Assembly (NCBI GenBank): GCA_002256205.1
Contig: NKIW01000011.1
Location: 74,055-108,765 of the forward strand
Length of the DNA: 34,711 nt
Reading direction: 5' to 3'
Source of the DNA: Rhizobiales bacterium PAR1
Lineage (GTDB): Bacteria > Pseudomonadota > Alphaproteobacteria > Rhizobiales > Beijerinckiaceae
The translations under genes and the position numbers were made by a program. Below the pieces are notes generated by a model. The model did no database searches. It saw only the letters and a list, made by a program, of their open reading frames with translations, and was not told where the DNA came from. Positions 1-8,900 of this stretch are shown one piece after another. Within the stretch, counting starts at the first letter, position 1, and each line of letters begins with the position of its first letter.

Positions 1-1344
1 CGATTTCAGCGCCACGACACGCCGTGTTGTCGGTTCGATCCCGAACGCGCGGAATTGCTGCAAGTCGAGCATCTGCGAGACGTTCGAGATCACGAGAATA
101 TCGATATCACCGACGCGCAACACCGCTGTCGGGCCGAAACTCCCCTTGAGGCCGCCCATCATCGGGCCATCGCCGATGTAATCGCCCTCGCTCAGACGCA
201 GGAGCGTGCCTGTTACCGTGATTGGGCCGCCACCGATCAGCGGATCGGTCTTACCGCCGAGCGCGAGGGTCACGGTCGCGCCTGGCGCGTGGCGCTGGAG
301 TTCACGCACCGCCTCGGGGTCAAGGATCGGCCCGAAACAGGCATTCTCAAGGTTCGCGGCAATCATCGCCGCAAGCAGCGCCGTCGAATCGCCATAGGCA
401 CCACCGCCGGGGTTGTCGGCATAATCCGCGATCACCAGCGGCCCGCCCTTCGCGACATAGGCCTTTGCTTCAGCGACCGCCGCCTCAACGGTCAGGAACT
501 CGGTGATGCGCTTGTGGCGCCGGTCCCACATGTCCATGGCGATCTCGCGGATGAAGGCACGGTGCCGCGCGAGATCCCCCTGACAGGTCACGAGGACCGT
601 CGGCCCGACCTCGCGGATATTGGCATTGCCGAAACCGCCATCGACACTGACGGCGAAGACATCCGGCTCCTGTTCGTAGGCACGGGCCTTCGCGATGCGC
701 TCGACCATTGGGCCGATATCCGTGCGCCCGCCGGTGACTTCTTCCAGCATCGGCGGCGCTTCCCGCAGCGTGACAGGGCGGATTTCGCCCGTCATCGCAC
801 GCTGCATAATGGAGGCGGCCTGCACACCGCAATCGCGCATATCGACATGCGGATAGGTCTTGTAGGCCACGATGATATTCGCGAGCTTTGCCATCCGCTC
901 GGTGACATTGGCATGCGGGTCCAGCGTGATGCCGATGGGGATATCGGCCCCGACAATCGCGCGGATGCGTTCGAGAAGTTCGCCCTCGCCATCTTCAGTG
1001 TGCTCCGCAACCATCGCGCCATGCAGCCCGAGGAGGATGCCGTTGACACTCCCCTTTACCTCAGAAAGGCGGGCAAGGATGATCCCGGCGATCTCCTCGT
1101 AGGCCGCTTCCGTTACCGGTCCGGAGGGGTTCGCACCGGCGCTGATCGCATGAACGACCTGCCAACCCGCCTTCCTGCCGATGTCGAGGAAGCCTGCGAG
1201 CGGGGTATTCGCCGCACCGCGCTCGGCAATGCCCTGCTCGCCGGGGTAGAAATAGCGCGCGTGAAACGCCGCGACATCTGCAAGACAGCGGCTGAACGTG
1301 TTGCTCTCGTGCTGGAATTCGGCGGTAAAGACGGTGAAGGGCAT
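1..1344 (-). CDS. M81 family metallopeptidase (MlrC-like), C-terminus off the left edge
   Basis: The minus-strand frame starting at 1344 stays open to the window edge, giving 448 residues without a stop. The N-terminus has the M81 pattern: an HES motif (H12, E13), an LHGAM motif (H108) and a DPHANVTERM motif (D142, H144) followed by YKTYPHVD, which fit metal-site and active-site positions of microcystinase C (MlrC) homologues. MlrC cleaves linear peptides, but most chromosomal relatives have unknown substrates. It is the last visible gene of the operon and begins 5 bases after the upstream ATPase stop. Its company with a peptide-type ABC importer suggests it hydrolyses the imported compound in the cytoplasm. 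No signal peptide is visible. The family is clear; the substrate is inferred. Confidence 0.88.
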   Translation of the reverse strand, partial: MPFTVFTAEFQHESNTFSRCLADVAAFHARYFYPGEQGIAERGAANTPLAGFLDIGRKAGWQVVHAISAGANPSGPVTEAAYEEIAGIILARLSEVKGSVNGILLGLHGAMVAEHTEDGEGELLERIRAIVGADIPIGITLDPHANVTERMAKLANIIVAYKTYPHVDMRDCGVQAASIMQRAMTGEIRPVTLREAPPMLEEVTGGRTDIGPMVERIAKARAYEQEPDVFAVSVDGGFGNANIREVGPTVLVTCQGDLARHRAFIREIAMDMWDRRHKRITEFLTVEAAVAEAKAYVAKGGPLVIADYADNPGGGAYGDSTALLAAMIAANLENACFGPILDPEAVRELQRHAPGATVTLALGGKTDPLIGGGPITVTGTLLRLSEGDYIGDGPMMGGLKGSFGPTAVLRVGDIDILVISNVSQMLDLQQFRAFGIEPTTRRVVALKS

Positions 1345-1349
1345 GGGCC

Positions 1350-2321
1350 TCACTCCAGTGGATGATGGCAGGCGATGGCATGGCCGGCGGTCTCGACCAA
1401 CAGCGGTCGCTCGCTCCGGCAAAGGGCGCTGGCACGTGGGCAACGCGCCGCAAAGGCGCAGCCCGGCGGCCGATCATAGGGGCTCGCGATTTCCCCTGTT
1501 ATCGGCTGCACCTCGCGCCGCCGCGTCGGGTCCGGCACGAAGGTTGAGGCCATCAGGGCCAAGGTATAAGGATGGCGCGGGCGGGCCTGCGGCTCCGGCA
1601 GAATTTCCACCACCGCGCCGAGATACATCACCACGATCCGGGTGCAGAAATAGCGCACGAGGCGGAGATCGTGGCTGATGAAAACATAGGTAAGCCCGAG
1701 CCGTGCGTGCAGCGCTTCCAGAAGCGCGATGATCTGCGCCTGAATCGAGACATCGAGCGAGGCGGTGGGCTCATCGAGCACCACGAGCGAGGGTTCCAGC
1801 GCCAGCGCCCGTGCGATCCCGACCCGCTGTTTCTGTCCGCCAGAGAGGTGATGCGGGTAGTTGCCGCCAAGCGAGGGATCAAGCCCCACCATGGTCAGGA
1901 GAGCCGCTACCCTGGCATCGGCTTCCGCCTCGGTCAGCCCGATGCCCTGAACCTCGAAGGGTTCGAGCACGGCATCGCGGATCGAAAAGCGCGGATCGAT
2001 CGACGAATAGGGATCCTGGAACACCATCTGCATCCGCCGCCGCATGGCACGCAAAGCGGGGGCGCCGAGGGTTGCAAGATCGGCATCCTCGAAGCGCACG
2101 TGACCGGCACTGGGGGCGATCAGCCCGGTGATCAGTCGTGCGAGGGTGGATTTGCCGCAACCGGATTCCCCCACGACACCGGTGATTTCGCCACGCTGAA
2201 GGGCAAGCGTAACCTGATCCACCGCCTGCATCGTGCGGCGCGGCCGGAAAAGGCCACCGCCTGCCGAATAGCTGCGGCTGACGCTGTCGAGCACAACAAG
2301 CGGAGCAGCGCGATCACCCAT
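1350..2321 (-). CDS. Peptide-type ABC transporter ATP-binding protein (OppF/DppF-like)
   Basis: This 323-residue ATPase powers import by the permeases encoded upstream. Walker A is at about 51-59 (GESGCGKST), the Q-loop at 102, the signature LSGGQ at 159-163, Walker B LVVLDEP at 179-185 and the H-loop histidine at 217. The C-terminal oligopeptide-transporter extension has the usual cysteines (288, 294, 301, 318). An earlier in-frame ATG exists at 2351, but the start at 2321 has a strong GGAGGTG Shine-Dalgarno and overlaps the upstream ATPase stop by 8 bases, so I chose it. It pairs with the OppD-like protein to form the nucleotide-binding heterodimer. Substrate is not readable from the ATPase. 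Confidence 0.93.
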   Translation of the reverse strand: MGDRAAPLVVLDSVSRSYSAGGGLFRPRRTMQAVDQVTLALQRGEITGVVGESGCGKSTLARLITGLIAPSAGHVRFEDADLATLGAPALRAMRRRMQMVFQDPYSSIDPRFSIRDAVLEPFEVQGIGLTEAEADARVAALLTMVGLDPSLGGNYPHHLSGGQKQRVGIARALALEPSLVVLDEPTASLDVSIQAQIIALLEALHARLGLTYVFISHDLRLVRYFCTRIVVMYLGAVVEILPEPQARPRHPYTLALMASTFVPDPTRRREVQPITGEIASPYDRPPGCAFAARCPRASALCRSERPLLVETAGHAIACHHPLE

Positions 2322-3276
2322 GCGCCACCTCCGTAACCCAGTCGCAGGCAACGCGTGCCGCGCCCAGACGTTGCTCTGGTGGCACGTTCACCGCACAGGC
2401 GGGCACGGCCAATGCGCAACGCGGATGATAGCGACAGCCCGAGGGGTAGGCGAAAACACCGGGAATAGTCCCCGGAATACCGACGAGGGAACCCGATGCC
2501 TGCCCCTCTTTCGCGATGCAGCCGATGAGCGCGCGCGTATAGGGATGGCGGGGCGAAGCGAAAATCTCGCCCACGGCAGCAAATTCGGCGAGCCGCCCGG
2601 CGTAGAGCACCGCAACCTTGTCGCAGGCCTGCGCAACGACACCCATGTCATGCGTGATCAGGATCAGCGCTAACCCGCGCTGGCGGACGAGATCGACCAG
2701 AATCTGGATGATCTGTGCCTGAATGGTCACATCGAGCGCCGTCGTCGGCTCATCCGCGACGATGAGGTCCGGTTCGCCCATCAGCGCCATGGCGATGACG
2801 ATGCGCTGCTTCATCCCGCCCGATAACTGGTGCGGATATTGGCCGTGGACGGTTGCTGCATCAGGGATTCGCAGCTGTTCCATGATCTCGATGCTGCGCT
2901 CCCTCGCGGCCTCAGCGCGCATCCCCATATGGAGTGTTCCGACCTGATCGATCTGCGCGCCGACGGTACGGATCGGATCAAGCGAGGTCATCGGATTTTG
3001 CGTGATCAGCGCCATGCGTTTGCCACGCAAGCGGCGATAGTCCGCCTCCGGAAGTTTGGTGAGTTCCACCCCGTCAAAGCGGATCGCCCCCGCGCTCACT
3101 TTGCCGCCGATCAATGGCAGGAGGCCCATGATCGCGAGCGCCGTCATGGATTTTCCGGAACCCGACTCACCGACAATGCCGAGAATTTCTCCCCTATCGA
3201 TATCAAGGCTGAGGCGATCAAGCGGTTCAGCCTGTCCGATAGTGACGGCGATAGTGTCGAGCGTGAGGAGCGCCAT
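2314..3276 (-). CDS. Peptide-type ABC transporter ATP-binding protein (OppD/DppD-like)
   Basis: A 320-residue ATPase with Walker A at 36-43 (GESGSGKS), Q-loop Q93, signature LSGGM at 151-155, Walker B LIVADEP at 171-177 and H-loop H209. The C-terminal part carries the family's cysteine-containing HPRCALAVPAC-type extension. It starts one base after the stop of the upstream permease and its end overlaps the next ATPase, which indicates translational coupling in one operon. It is the second half of the ATPase pair of a dipeptide/oligopeptide/nickel-class importer acting at the inner membrane. Confidence 0.93.
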   Translation of the reverse strand: MALLTLDTIAVTIGQAEPLDRLSLDIDRGEILGIVGESGSGKSMTALAIMGLLPLIGGKVSAGAIRFDGVELTKLPEADYRRLRGKRMALITQNPMTSLDPIRTVGAQIDQVGTLHMGMRAEAARERSIEIMEQLRIPDAATVHGQYPHQLSGGMKQRIVIAMALMGEPDLIVADEPTTALDVTIQAQIIQILVDLVRQRGLALILITHDMGVVAQACDKVAVLYAGRLAEFAAVGEIFASPRHPYTRALIGCIAKEGQASGSLVGIPGTIPGVFAYPSGCRYHPRCALAVPACAVNVPPEQRLGAARVACDWVTEVAHG

Positions 3277-3277
3277 G

Positions 3278-4123
3278 TCAGCCCTCCCTCAACTTGCCGC
3301 GAATATCGAGCGCATCGATCAGCGCATCTCCGAAGAGGTTGATCGAGACGACCGCAACCGCAATCACGAGACCTGGATAGAGAATGACCCAGGGCGCAAT
3401 GAAAATCTGCGCTGTGCCTGAACTCATGATCGCGCCCCAGCTCGGCAGCGGCGGCTGCGCACCAAGGCCGAAAAATCCGAGCGTCGCTTCAAGAATGATC
3501 GCATCACCGGTCGCGAGCATCCCGGCAACTAGCACCGGCGTCATCGCGTTCGGGATGAGATGCCGGAACAGGATCGCGGCGTCCGAGGCGCCAAGATTGC
3601 GCGCCGCCTCGATATAGGTCTCGCCCTTTAGCGCGATGATCTGCGCCCGCGTGAGCCGCGCGAATTGCGCGAAATACCCGACCGTGATCGCTACCGCTGT
3701 CGAGCCAAGGCCCGGCCCGATGATCGCGATCAGCACTAGCGCAATCAGGATTTCAGGGAAGGACCATGTCATGTCGGAAATCGCCATCAGGGTGCGATCC
3801 ACCCAGCCGCCGAAATAGCCGGCGAGGCCACCGATGATCACACCGATCAGGACGGAAGCCGCCATCGAACTCACCGCGACGCCAAGCGAGATCCGCGCGC
3901 CGTAGAGGATGCGCGAGAAGAGATCGCGCCCGAATTCATCCGTCCCCATCCAGTGCTTGGCATCAGGCTCCATATTGGCGGAGGGCAGGTGCATGGCGTC
4001 ATAAGGGAAGGGGGCGAGCAGCGGCGCGAAAATCGCACAGAACACGAGCGCCAGCAGCACCAACGCAGCCGGGCCACCGCGCAAGGTCCGCGCGGCTTTG
4101 AGGAGGGGCGCAAGCGCACGCAT
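3278..4123 (-). CDS. Peptide-type ABC transporter permease (OppC/DppC-like)
   Basis: A 281-residue inner-membrane protein with a first hydrophobic segment near residues 18-37 and further segments through to the C-terminus. It has the OppC features: the MGTDEFGRDLFSRILYGAR stretch after the first periplasmic segment, and the cytoplasmic coupling loop EAARNLGASDAAILFRH that contacts an ATPase. The start overlaps the upstream permease stop by one base (TGATG). Together with the OppB-like protein it forms the translocation pore. Length and motif order are normal for the family. Confidence 0.93.
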   Translation of the reverse strand: MRALAPLLKAARTLRGGPAALVLLALVFCAIFAPLLAPFPYDAMHLPSANMEPDAKHWMGTDEFGRDLFSRILYGARISLGVAVSSMAASVLIGVIIGGLAGYFGGWVDRTLMAISDMTWSFPEILIALVLIAIIGPGLGSTAVAITVGYFAQFARLTRAQIIALKGETYIEAARNLGASDAAILFRHLIPNAMTPVLVAGMLATGDAIILEATLGFFGLGAQPPLPSWGAIMSSGTAQIFIAPWVILYPGLVIAVAVVSINLFGDALIDALDIRGKLREG

Positions 4124-5049
4124 CAGCTCACCCTGTCCCGGATGCGCGGGTCCATCGCCGCCTGAACGATATCCGCCAGCAAGGTGCCAAGCATCACGGC
4201 GATGCCAAGCATCAGAAGGCAGCCCTGAACCACCGGGTAGTCCCGCTGGTTGAGCGAGGTAATCAGGAGCGAGCCCAGCCCCGGCCGGGCAAAGACGAAT
4301 TCGATCGTCACCGCACCGCCCAAAATCCAGCCGATCTTGAGGCCGAGAAGCGTCACCACCGGCAGCATGGCATGGCGCAGGATATGGCGGAGGTAGATCT
4401 CCCGCCGCGAGACGCCCTTGGCATGCAGCATCAACACAAAATCCTGCCGCGCCGCATCGAGCATCGCGACGCGGGTGACGCGCGCGACGAGCGCGATCCC
4501 GCCGAGGCCGATGGTCAGCACCGGCAGCACCATGGCCTGCCAGTTCTTCGCGCCAGAGACCGGAAACCAGCCGAGTTCGACGGCAAAAATCAGGATCATC
4601 ATCAGCCCGAGCCAGAAGCTCGGCACCGTGGAACCGGCTAAAATGATGCCCATCAGCGCGCGGTCAAAAAAGCTGTCCTTCGCCATGGCGGCAAGAGCGC
4701 CGATGGTCACGCCAATGACGGTAGAGAATACCAGCGCGGCACTGCCAAGCGCGAGGGAATAGGGCAGGTTCTGCGCGATCAACGTGGAAACCGGCTGCTT
4801 GAGGATGATCGCATCACCGAGGTCACCCTGCACCAGCTTGCCGAGCCAGATGCCATATTGCACCAGAAGCGGTTGATCGAAACCGTATTTCGCCATCAGC
4901 GCCGCCTTGCGCTCGGGCGAGGAACCGATTTGCAGGATATGGTCGATCGGATCGCCCGGCACGAGGTGGATGATCATGAAGATTACCACCGAAAGGCCGA
5001 GGAAAACCGGGATCAGCAGCAGAAGTCGCCGCGCGAAATAGCTGATCAT
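4123..5049 (-). CDS. Peptide-type ABC transporter permease (OppB/DppB-like)
   Basis: A 308-residue inner-membrane permease. The N-terminus is a hydrophobic helix (residues about 5-27) followed by the family motif PGDPIDHIL, and the coupling loop around MLHAKGVSRREIYLRH lies in the second half before more membrane helices. It begins 32 bases after the binding-protein stop and ends in a one-base overlap with the OppC-like gene. The order binding protein, B, C, D, F is the standard Opp/Dpp arrangement. Confidence 0.93.
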   Translation of the reverse strand: MISYFARRLLLLIPVFLGLSVVIFMIIHLVPGDPIDHILQIGSSPERKAALMAKYGFDQPLLVQYGIWLGKLVQGDLGDAIILKQPVSTLIAQNLPYSLALGSAALVFSTVIGVTIGALAAMAKDSFFDRALMGIILAGSTVPSFWLGLMMILIFAVELGWFPVSGAKNWQAMVLPVLTIGLGGIALVARVTRVAMLDAARQDFVLMLHAKGVSRREIYLRHILRHAMLPVVTLLGLKIGWILGGAVTIEFVFARPGLGSLLITSLNQRDYPVVQGCLLMLGIAVMLGTLLADIVQAAMDPRIRDRVS

Positions 5050-5081
5050 CCCGGTTTCCCGTTTTTCACGTCAGTTCCGGT

Positions 5082-6689
5082 TCAGTTCGTGATTTCGGAG
5101 TCGAGGATCGTCTGGCTGGTCAGACGCACGCCACGTACGGTCTCCGGCAGCTTCAGCTTCTTGGTCGAATAAGCGAAGATATTTACCGGCTCGTAGATCG
5201 GCGCGAAGGCATACTGCGAGAGAATATACTCGTGGTATTTGCGGAAATTGACGACGCGCTCATCCCAGGTGCGGGATTTCGTCATCGCGATCACATTGAG
5301 TTCCTCGGCCTTCGGATCGTTGAGCAGCGAGACGTTCGGATAGCCCGCGCGCTTGGCAGCGAAGAACCAGTCGATGATGTCCGCATTCGTCCAGGAATAG
5401 GAGCGCACCGCGAGCTGGTGATCGGTCTTCTTCTTGTACTGCGCGTTGATCGTGGAGGCGTCGAACACCGTGATATCCGCCGCCATGCCCACCGCCTTGA
5501 GCTGCGCCTGCACCACTTCAGTGATGCGCTTGAACTCGGTGCCATTAGTCGTCCAGAGCTTCACCTGAAGCTTCTTGCCGTCCTTCTCGCGAATGCCATC
5601 TGCGCCGGGCTTCCAGCCAGCTTCATCGAGGAGCTTCTTCGAGCGCTCCGCGTCATAGGAAATCGCAAATTTCGGATCAACCTTGGCTTCCGCAAGACCC
5701 GAAATCAGGAAGCCGTTCGCGGGCACGCCGACACCGCCGTAAAGCGTCTGCCAGATGTCCTTCTGGTTGACGGCATAGGCCGCCGCCGCGCGCACCTTGA
5801 TATCCGTAAAGGGCTCGGCCTGCGTATTGATCGGCATGTAGACGATTTCCGTGCCGGGGATTTGCATCACCTTCACGGTTTTCTCACTCTTCAGACGCGG
5901 CAGGAAATCCGCCGGCACGGTGTAAAGAAGGTCAACGCCACCGGTCTTGAGTTCGAGGAAGGCGGTTGAATCATCCGCAATCTCGCGCACCGTGATCTTC
6001 TTGATCTTGGCCGGTCCCTTGTTCACCGAAAGGTCCGAAGGCCATTTGTAATCGTCGTTACGCACTAGAACCGTCTGCTGGCCGACGGTGAAGCTCTCGA
6101 CCTTGTAGGGACCCGTACCGACCGACGCGGTGACACCGAACTTGTCGCCGAGGGCATCATACGCCTTGGGCGAGGGGATACCCATGAACGAGGTCGAAAG
6201 GTTGAAAAGAAGGTTCGGGTCCGGGTTCTTCATGTGGAACTTAACCGTGAGATCATCCACAACCTCGACGCGCTCGATGGCCGCCACAGTATCGGCATTC
6301 TCGGTGCCCTTGAACTTTGGCACCCACCATTCGATGACCTTGGCGTTGAAGGGTTCGCCGTCGTGGAACTTCACACCTGCCTTGAGCTTGAAGGTCCACT
6401 GCATGCCGTCCGGCGTGGTCTCCCACGAGGTTGCGAGATGCGGGTGAAAGCTCTGGTCGGCATCCTGCTGGATCAGGCGATCATAGATCAGCGAGTTGGC
6501 GCTGTTGAGTTTGGTTGCGGTGATCGGGTTATAGGTCGGAGTGCCGACCTCGCGCGCGGTGACGGCGAAGGTTGCCTCCTGCGCCAGCGCAACCGTCAGC
6601 GCGCCGAAAGCCACGCCGGCGCCAAGGATCGAGGAAACGGCGAGCCGCCTGAGGCTCAAAGGGCGGGAGAATGTCATTGAGGTGGTCAT
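5082..6689 (-). CDS. Periplasmic substrate-binding protein of the peptide-type ABC transporter (SBP family 5)
   Basis: A 535-residue secreted receptor. Residues 1 to about 36 form a Sec-type signal peptide (basic SLRRLAVSS stretch, then a hydrophobic core ending in ALA). The mature protein follows the family 5 pattern: an early YNPITATKLNSANSLIYDRL segment, then SWETTPDGMQWTFKLKAGVKFHDGEPF, and a typical C-terminal lobe. The frame is open further upstream to 6794, but the ATG at 6689 has GGAG about 8 bases ahead and puts the signal peptide at the N-terminus. It lies 28 bases downstream of the RpiR-like regulator. Such receptors bind peptides, opines or sugars; the neighbouring M81 peptidase suggests a peptide-like ligand, by inference. 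Confidence 0.92.
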   Translation of the reverse strand: MTTSMTFSRPLSLRRLAVSSILGAGVAFGALTVALAQEATFAVTAREVGTPTYNPITATKLNSANSLIYDRLIQQDADQSFHPHLATSWETTPDGMQWTFKLKAGVKFHDGEPFNAKVIEWWVPKFKGTENADTVAAIERVEVVDDLTVKFHMKNPDPNLLFNLSTSFMGIPSPKAYDALGDKFGVTASVGTGPYKVESFTVGQQTVLVRNDDYKWPSDLSVNKGPAKIKKITVREIADDSTAFLELKTGGVDLLYTVPADFLPRLKSEKTVKVMQIPGTEIVYMPINTQAEPFTDIKVRAAAAYAVNQKDIWQTLYGGVGVPANGFLISGLAEAKVDPKFAISYDAERSKKLLDEAGWKPGADGIREKDGKKLQVKLWTTNGTEFKRITEVVQAQLKAVGMAADITVFDASTINAQYKKKTDHQLAVRSYSWTNADIIDWFFAAKRAGYPNVSLLNDPKAEELNVIAMTKSRTWDERVVNFRKYHEYILSQYAFAPIYEPVNIFAYSTKKLKLPETVRGVRLTSQTILDSEITN

Positions 6690-6717
6690 GAGCGGCTCCG
6701 TCAGTTGGGGCAGGGGT

Positions 6718-7608
6718 TCAGAACAGGGGGGCACGATCCGGGCCGTTGTCGTCGCCGACATAGCCGGTAAAGAGACTGTAGAGCTGCGAGACACGGTTCA
6801 TCCGCGCCTCGACACCGGGGCCGATCTCGATGGAAATCGCGTTCATCATCAAGTTGATCAGCGAAGCCATCTGGGCCGTCGAATCCCAGAAGAGGTTAAA
6901 TTCGGTTGGTACGACGAACATTTCCGAGACCGAACTCTGACCCCAGGTGCAGAAGGCATCCGTGATCAGCGTCACCGGAATACCCGCCGCATGGGCCTCA
7001 CGCGCCAGCACAGCCGCGAGCCGCGAGTAGCGCCGCGCCTCGAAGATCACGAGAGCGCAATCCTCGGGATCGGTCGCCAGAATCTCGACGAAATTGCCGC
7101 CCGCAAGATCCACCACGCTGACGCCATCGCGCAAATACTGAAGCTGATGGCCGAACATATGCGCCATGCCGCGCTCGGTCTGGAACCCGGCGACAAAAAC
7201 ACGCCGCGCCGAAGCGAGACGCTTGACCACGCGCGGCCATTCCTCGCCCTGCGCGAGTTCATAGACTGCGACGAGGCCCGCCATTTCGAGTTTAAGCGCC
7301 GCCGCAAGCTGATCCTTGTCCGCAAGCGATTTCTGCTGAAACTCCCGCATCCGGTCGCTGATCAGCCAAGGCTTGTCGCCAATATCCTGCCCGAGCTGCT
7401 GCTTGAGATCCTTGAAGCTGGCATAGCCGAGAGCACGGCAGAAGCGCCCGACCGTGGGCTCGCTGACACCCACCTTTTCGCCAAGGCTCGCGGCGGTCTC
7501 AAACGGAATGACCGTGGTCTTCGCAAGAATATAGCTCGCCAGCGCGCGATCCGCCTTTGATCCGGCGACCAGACGCTCCTTCAGCCGTTCGCGAACGCTC
7601 GCTTGCAT
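6718..7608 (-). CDS. MurR/RpiR family transcriptional regulator
   Basis: A 296-residue regulator with the two RpiR domains. The N-terminal helix-turn-helix spans about residues 30-65 (SLGEKVGVSEPTVGRFCRALGY). The SIS domain covers about 125-265 and includes the phosphosugar-isomerase-like stretch RRVFVAGFQTERG, which in this family senses a small metabolite. It is the first gene of the operon that continues into the ABC importer and M81 peptidase, so it probably controls that operon and itself. A 19-bp inverted repeat with AGAAAG/CTTTCT arms lies 24 bases upstream of its start. Confidence 0.92.
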   Translation of the reverse strand: MQASVRERLKERLVAGSKADRALASYILAKTTVIPFETAASLGEKVGVSEPTVGRFCRALGYASFKDLKQQLGQDIGDKPWLISDRMREFQQKSLADKDQLAAALKLEMAGLVAVYELAQGEEWPRVVKRLASARRVFVAGFQTERGMAHMFGHQLQYLRDGVSVVDLAGGNFVEILATDPEDCALVIFEARRYSRLAAVLAREAHAAGIPVTLITDAFCTWGQSSVSEMFVVPTEFNLFWDSTAQMASLINLMMNAISIEIGPGVEARMNRVSQLYSLFTGYVGDDNGPDRAPLF

Positions 7609-7631
7609 GCCCCATCCCGCTTGCCTGATGG

Positions 7632-7650
7632 AGAAAGCTGTTATCTTTCT
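7632..7650. promoter_or_regulatory. Inverted repeat, candidate RpiR-type operator
   Basis: AGAAAG, a 7-base spacer, then CTTTCT: perfect 6-base arms. It lies in the 161-base divergent region between the regulator and the FAD oxidoreductase, where the DNA turns AT-rich. Placement suits control of one or both genes. A chance repeat is possible, as the arms are short. Confidence 0.35.
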
Positions 7651-7769
7651 TTCACTCTGTCAAATGTTTTTATTTTTCTTGCGAAACGCCTCATGATGCG
7701 CTCAATAATGAAGCAGTGGAGCCTCGCCTACCCGGGCGTCCCGCCATGCAGGAGCGCGAAACGCCGACC

Positions 7770-8900
7770 ATGACAGGCTATGATTTTCTGGTGATCGGCG
7801 CCGGAATCTCCGGAGCTTCGGCGGCTTTTTCGCTGGCAAAACGAGGCAAAACCCTGCTGCTCGAAGCCGAGACCCTGCCGGGCTACCACAGCACCGGCCG
7901 CTCGGCAGCGCTGTATACGCCGAATTTCGGCTCCCCCGTGGTGCGCAAGCTCAACATGGCCGGGCATGGTTTTTTCGCCACCCCGCCGGAGGGATTCTCC
8001 GAGCGCCCGCTGCTGACACCGCGCCAGTCATTGACGCTCGCAAGGCCGGGCGAAGAGGCCAAACTCGCTGCCGTGTTGGCCTGCTCGACCGCAGAGCACC
8101 CCATCCTGCCGATTTCCGCCGAGGAAGCCTATCGTCTCGCGCCGATCTTGCGCCGCGAGGTGATCGGTGCCGCCGCACTGGAACCTGGTGTGACGGATAT
8201 GGATGTCGCGGCGATCCATCAGGGATTCCTGCGCGGCTTTCGTCTGAGGGGCGGCGAATTACGCTGTGCGGCGGGCGTCTCGGCACTTCACCGTGAAGCA
8301 GCGGGTTGGCGGGTAGAAGCGGGTGGCGAGATTTTCCATGCCGGTGTGGTCGTCAATGCCGCCGGCGCTTGGGGGGATGCGATTGCGCAGCTTGCCGGTA
8401 TTGCGCCCATCGGCCTCGTCGCCAAGCGCCGCACCATTATCGGCATCGAGACCACGATGCAGGTAAGCGACATGCCGCTTATCGAATTTGCCGGTGAAGA
8501 GGGCTATCTCAAGCCCGATACGGGCCGTATCCTCGCCTCGCCGGGCGATGAAACGCCTGTTGCTCCGCAGGATATTCAGCCCGAGGAATGGGATATCGCG
8601 GTGACGGTTGATTGGCTCCAACGCCATACCGTGCTGGATATCCGCCGTGTCGCCAACAGCTGGGCAGGCCTTCGCACCTTCGTGGCGGATCATGCGCCAG
8701 TGGTCGGGTTTGACCCCGAGCATCCCGGCTTCTTCTGGCTTGTCGGGCAGGGTGGCTACGGCATCATGCACTCGCCAACTCTGGGACGGGCGACCACCAG
8801 CCTGATCGAGACAGGTGAACTTCCCGCCGATCTCTTGGCCCTTGGCCTTACCCGTGATGATCTCAGCCCAGCGCGCCTCAGGGCAATCGCGTCAGCCTGA
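7770..8900 (+). CDS. FAD-dependent oxidoreductase, DAO family
   Basis: A 376-residue flavoenzyme. It opens with the dinucleotide-binding fold, GAGISG near residues 9-14 and an acidic residue ending strand two (LLLEAE), followed by STGRSAALYTP, typical of D-amino-acid-oxidase-like enzymes. The C-terminal FAD motif GQGGYGIMHSPTLG is also present. The family oxidises amino acids, hydroxy acids or glycerol phosphates. Starts at 7716 (GTG) and 7746 (ATG) are in frame; I prefer 7770 because it puts the Rossmann motif close to the N-terminus, though no start has a strong Shine-Dalgarno. It diverges from the RpiR/Opp/M81 operon and may act on the same compound. Its end overlaps the convergent aldolase-sialidase gene by 23 bases. 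Confidence 0.86.
   Translation: MTGYDFLVIGAGISGASAAFSLAKRGKTLLLEAETLPGYHSTGRSAALYTPNFGSPVVRKLNMAGHGFFATPPEGFSERPLLTPRQSLTLARPGEEAKLAAVLACSTAEHPILPISAEEAYRLAPILRREVIGAAALEPGVTDMDVAAIHQGFLRGFRLRGGELRCAAGVSALHREAAGWRVEAGGEIFHAGVVVNAAGAWGDAIAQLAGIAPIGLVAKRRTIIGIETTMQVSDMPLIEFAGEEGYLKPDTGRILASPGDETPVAPQDIQPEEWDIAVTVDWLQRHTVLDIRRVANSWAGLRTFVADHAPVVGFDPEHPGFFWLVGQGGYGIMHSPTLGRATTSLIETGELPADLLALGLTRDDLSPARLRAIASA

Noticed and set aside
55-1365. A 436-codon plus-strand open frame
   Set aside because: It is antisense to the M81 gene; its translation is rich in Arg/His/Asp with no recognisable motif, while the minus frame shows M81 signatures.
7635-7663. A TTGACA on the minus strand (7658-7663) as a promoter for the RpiR operon
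   Set aside because: The hexamer 17 bases further is CAGCTT; the only -10-like sequence (GATAAC) is just 12 bases away, so the spacing does not work.
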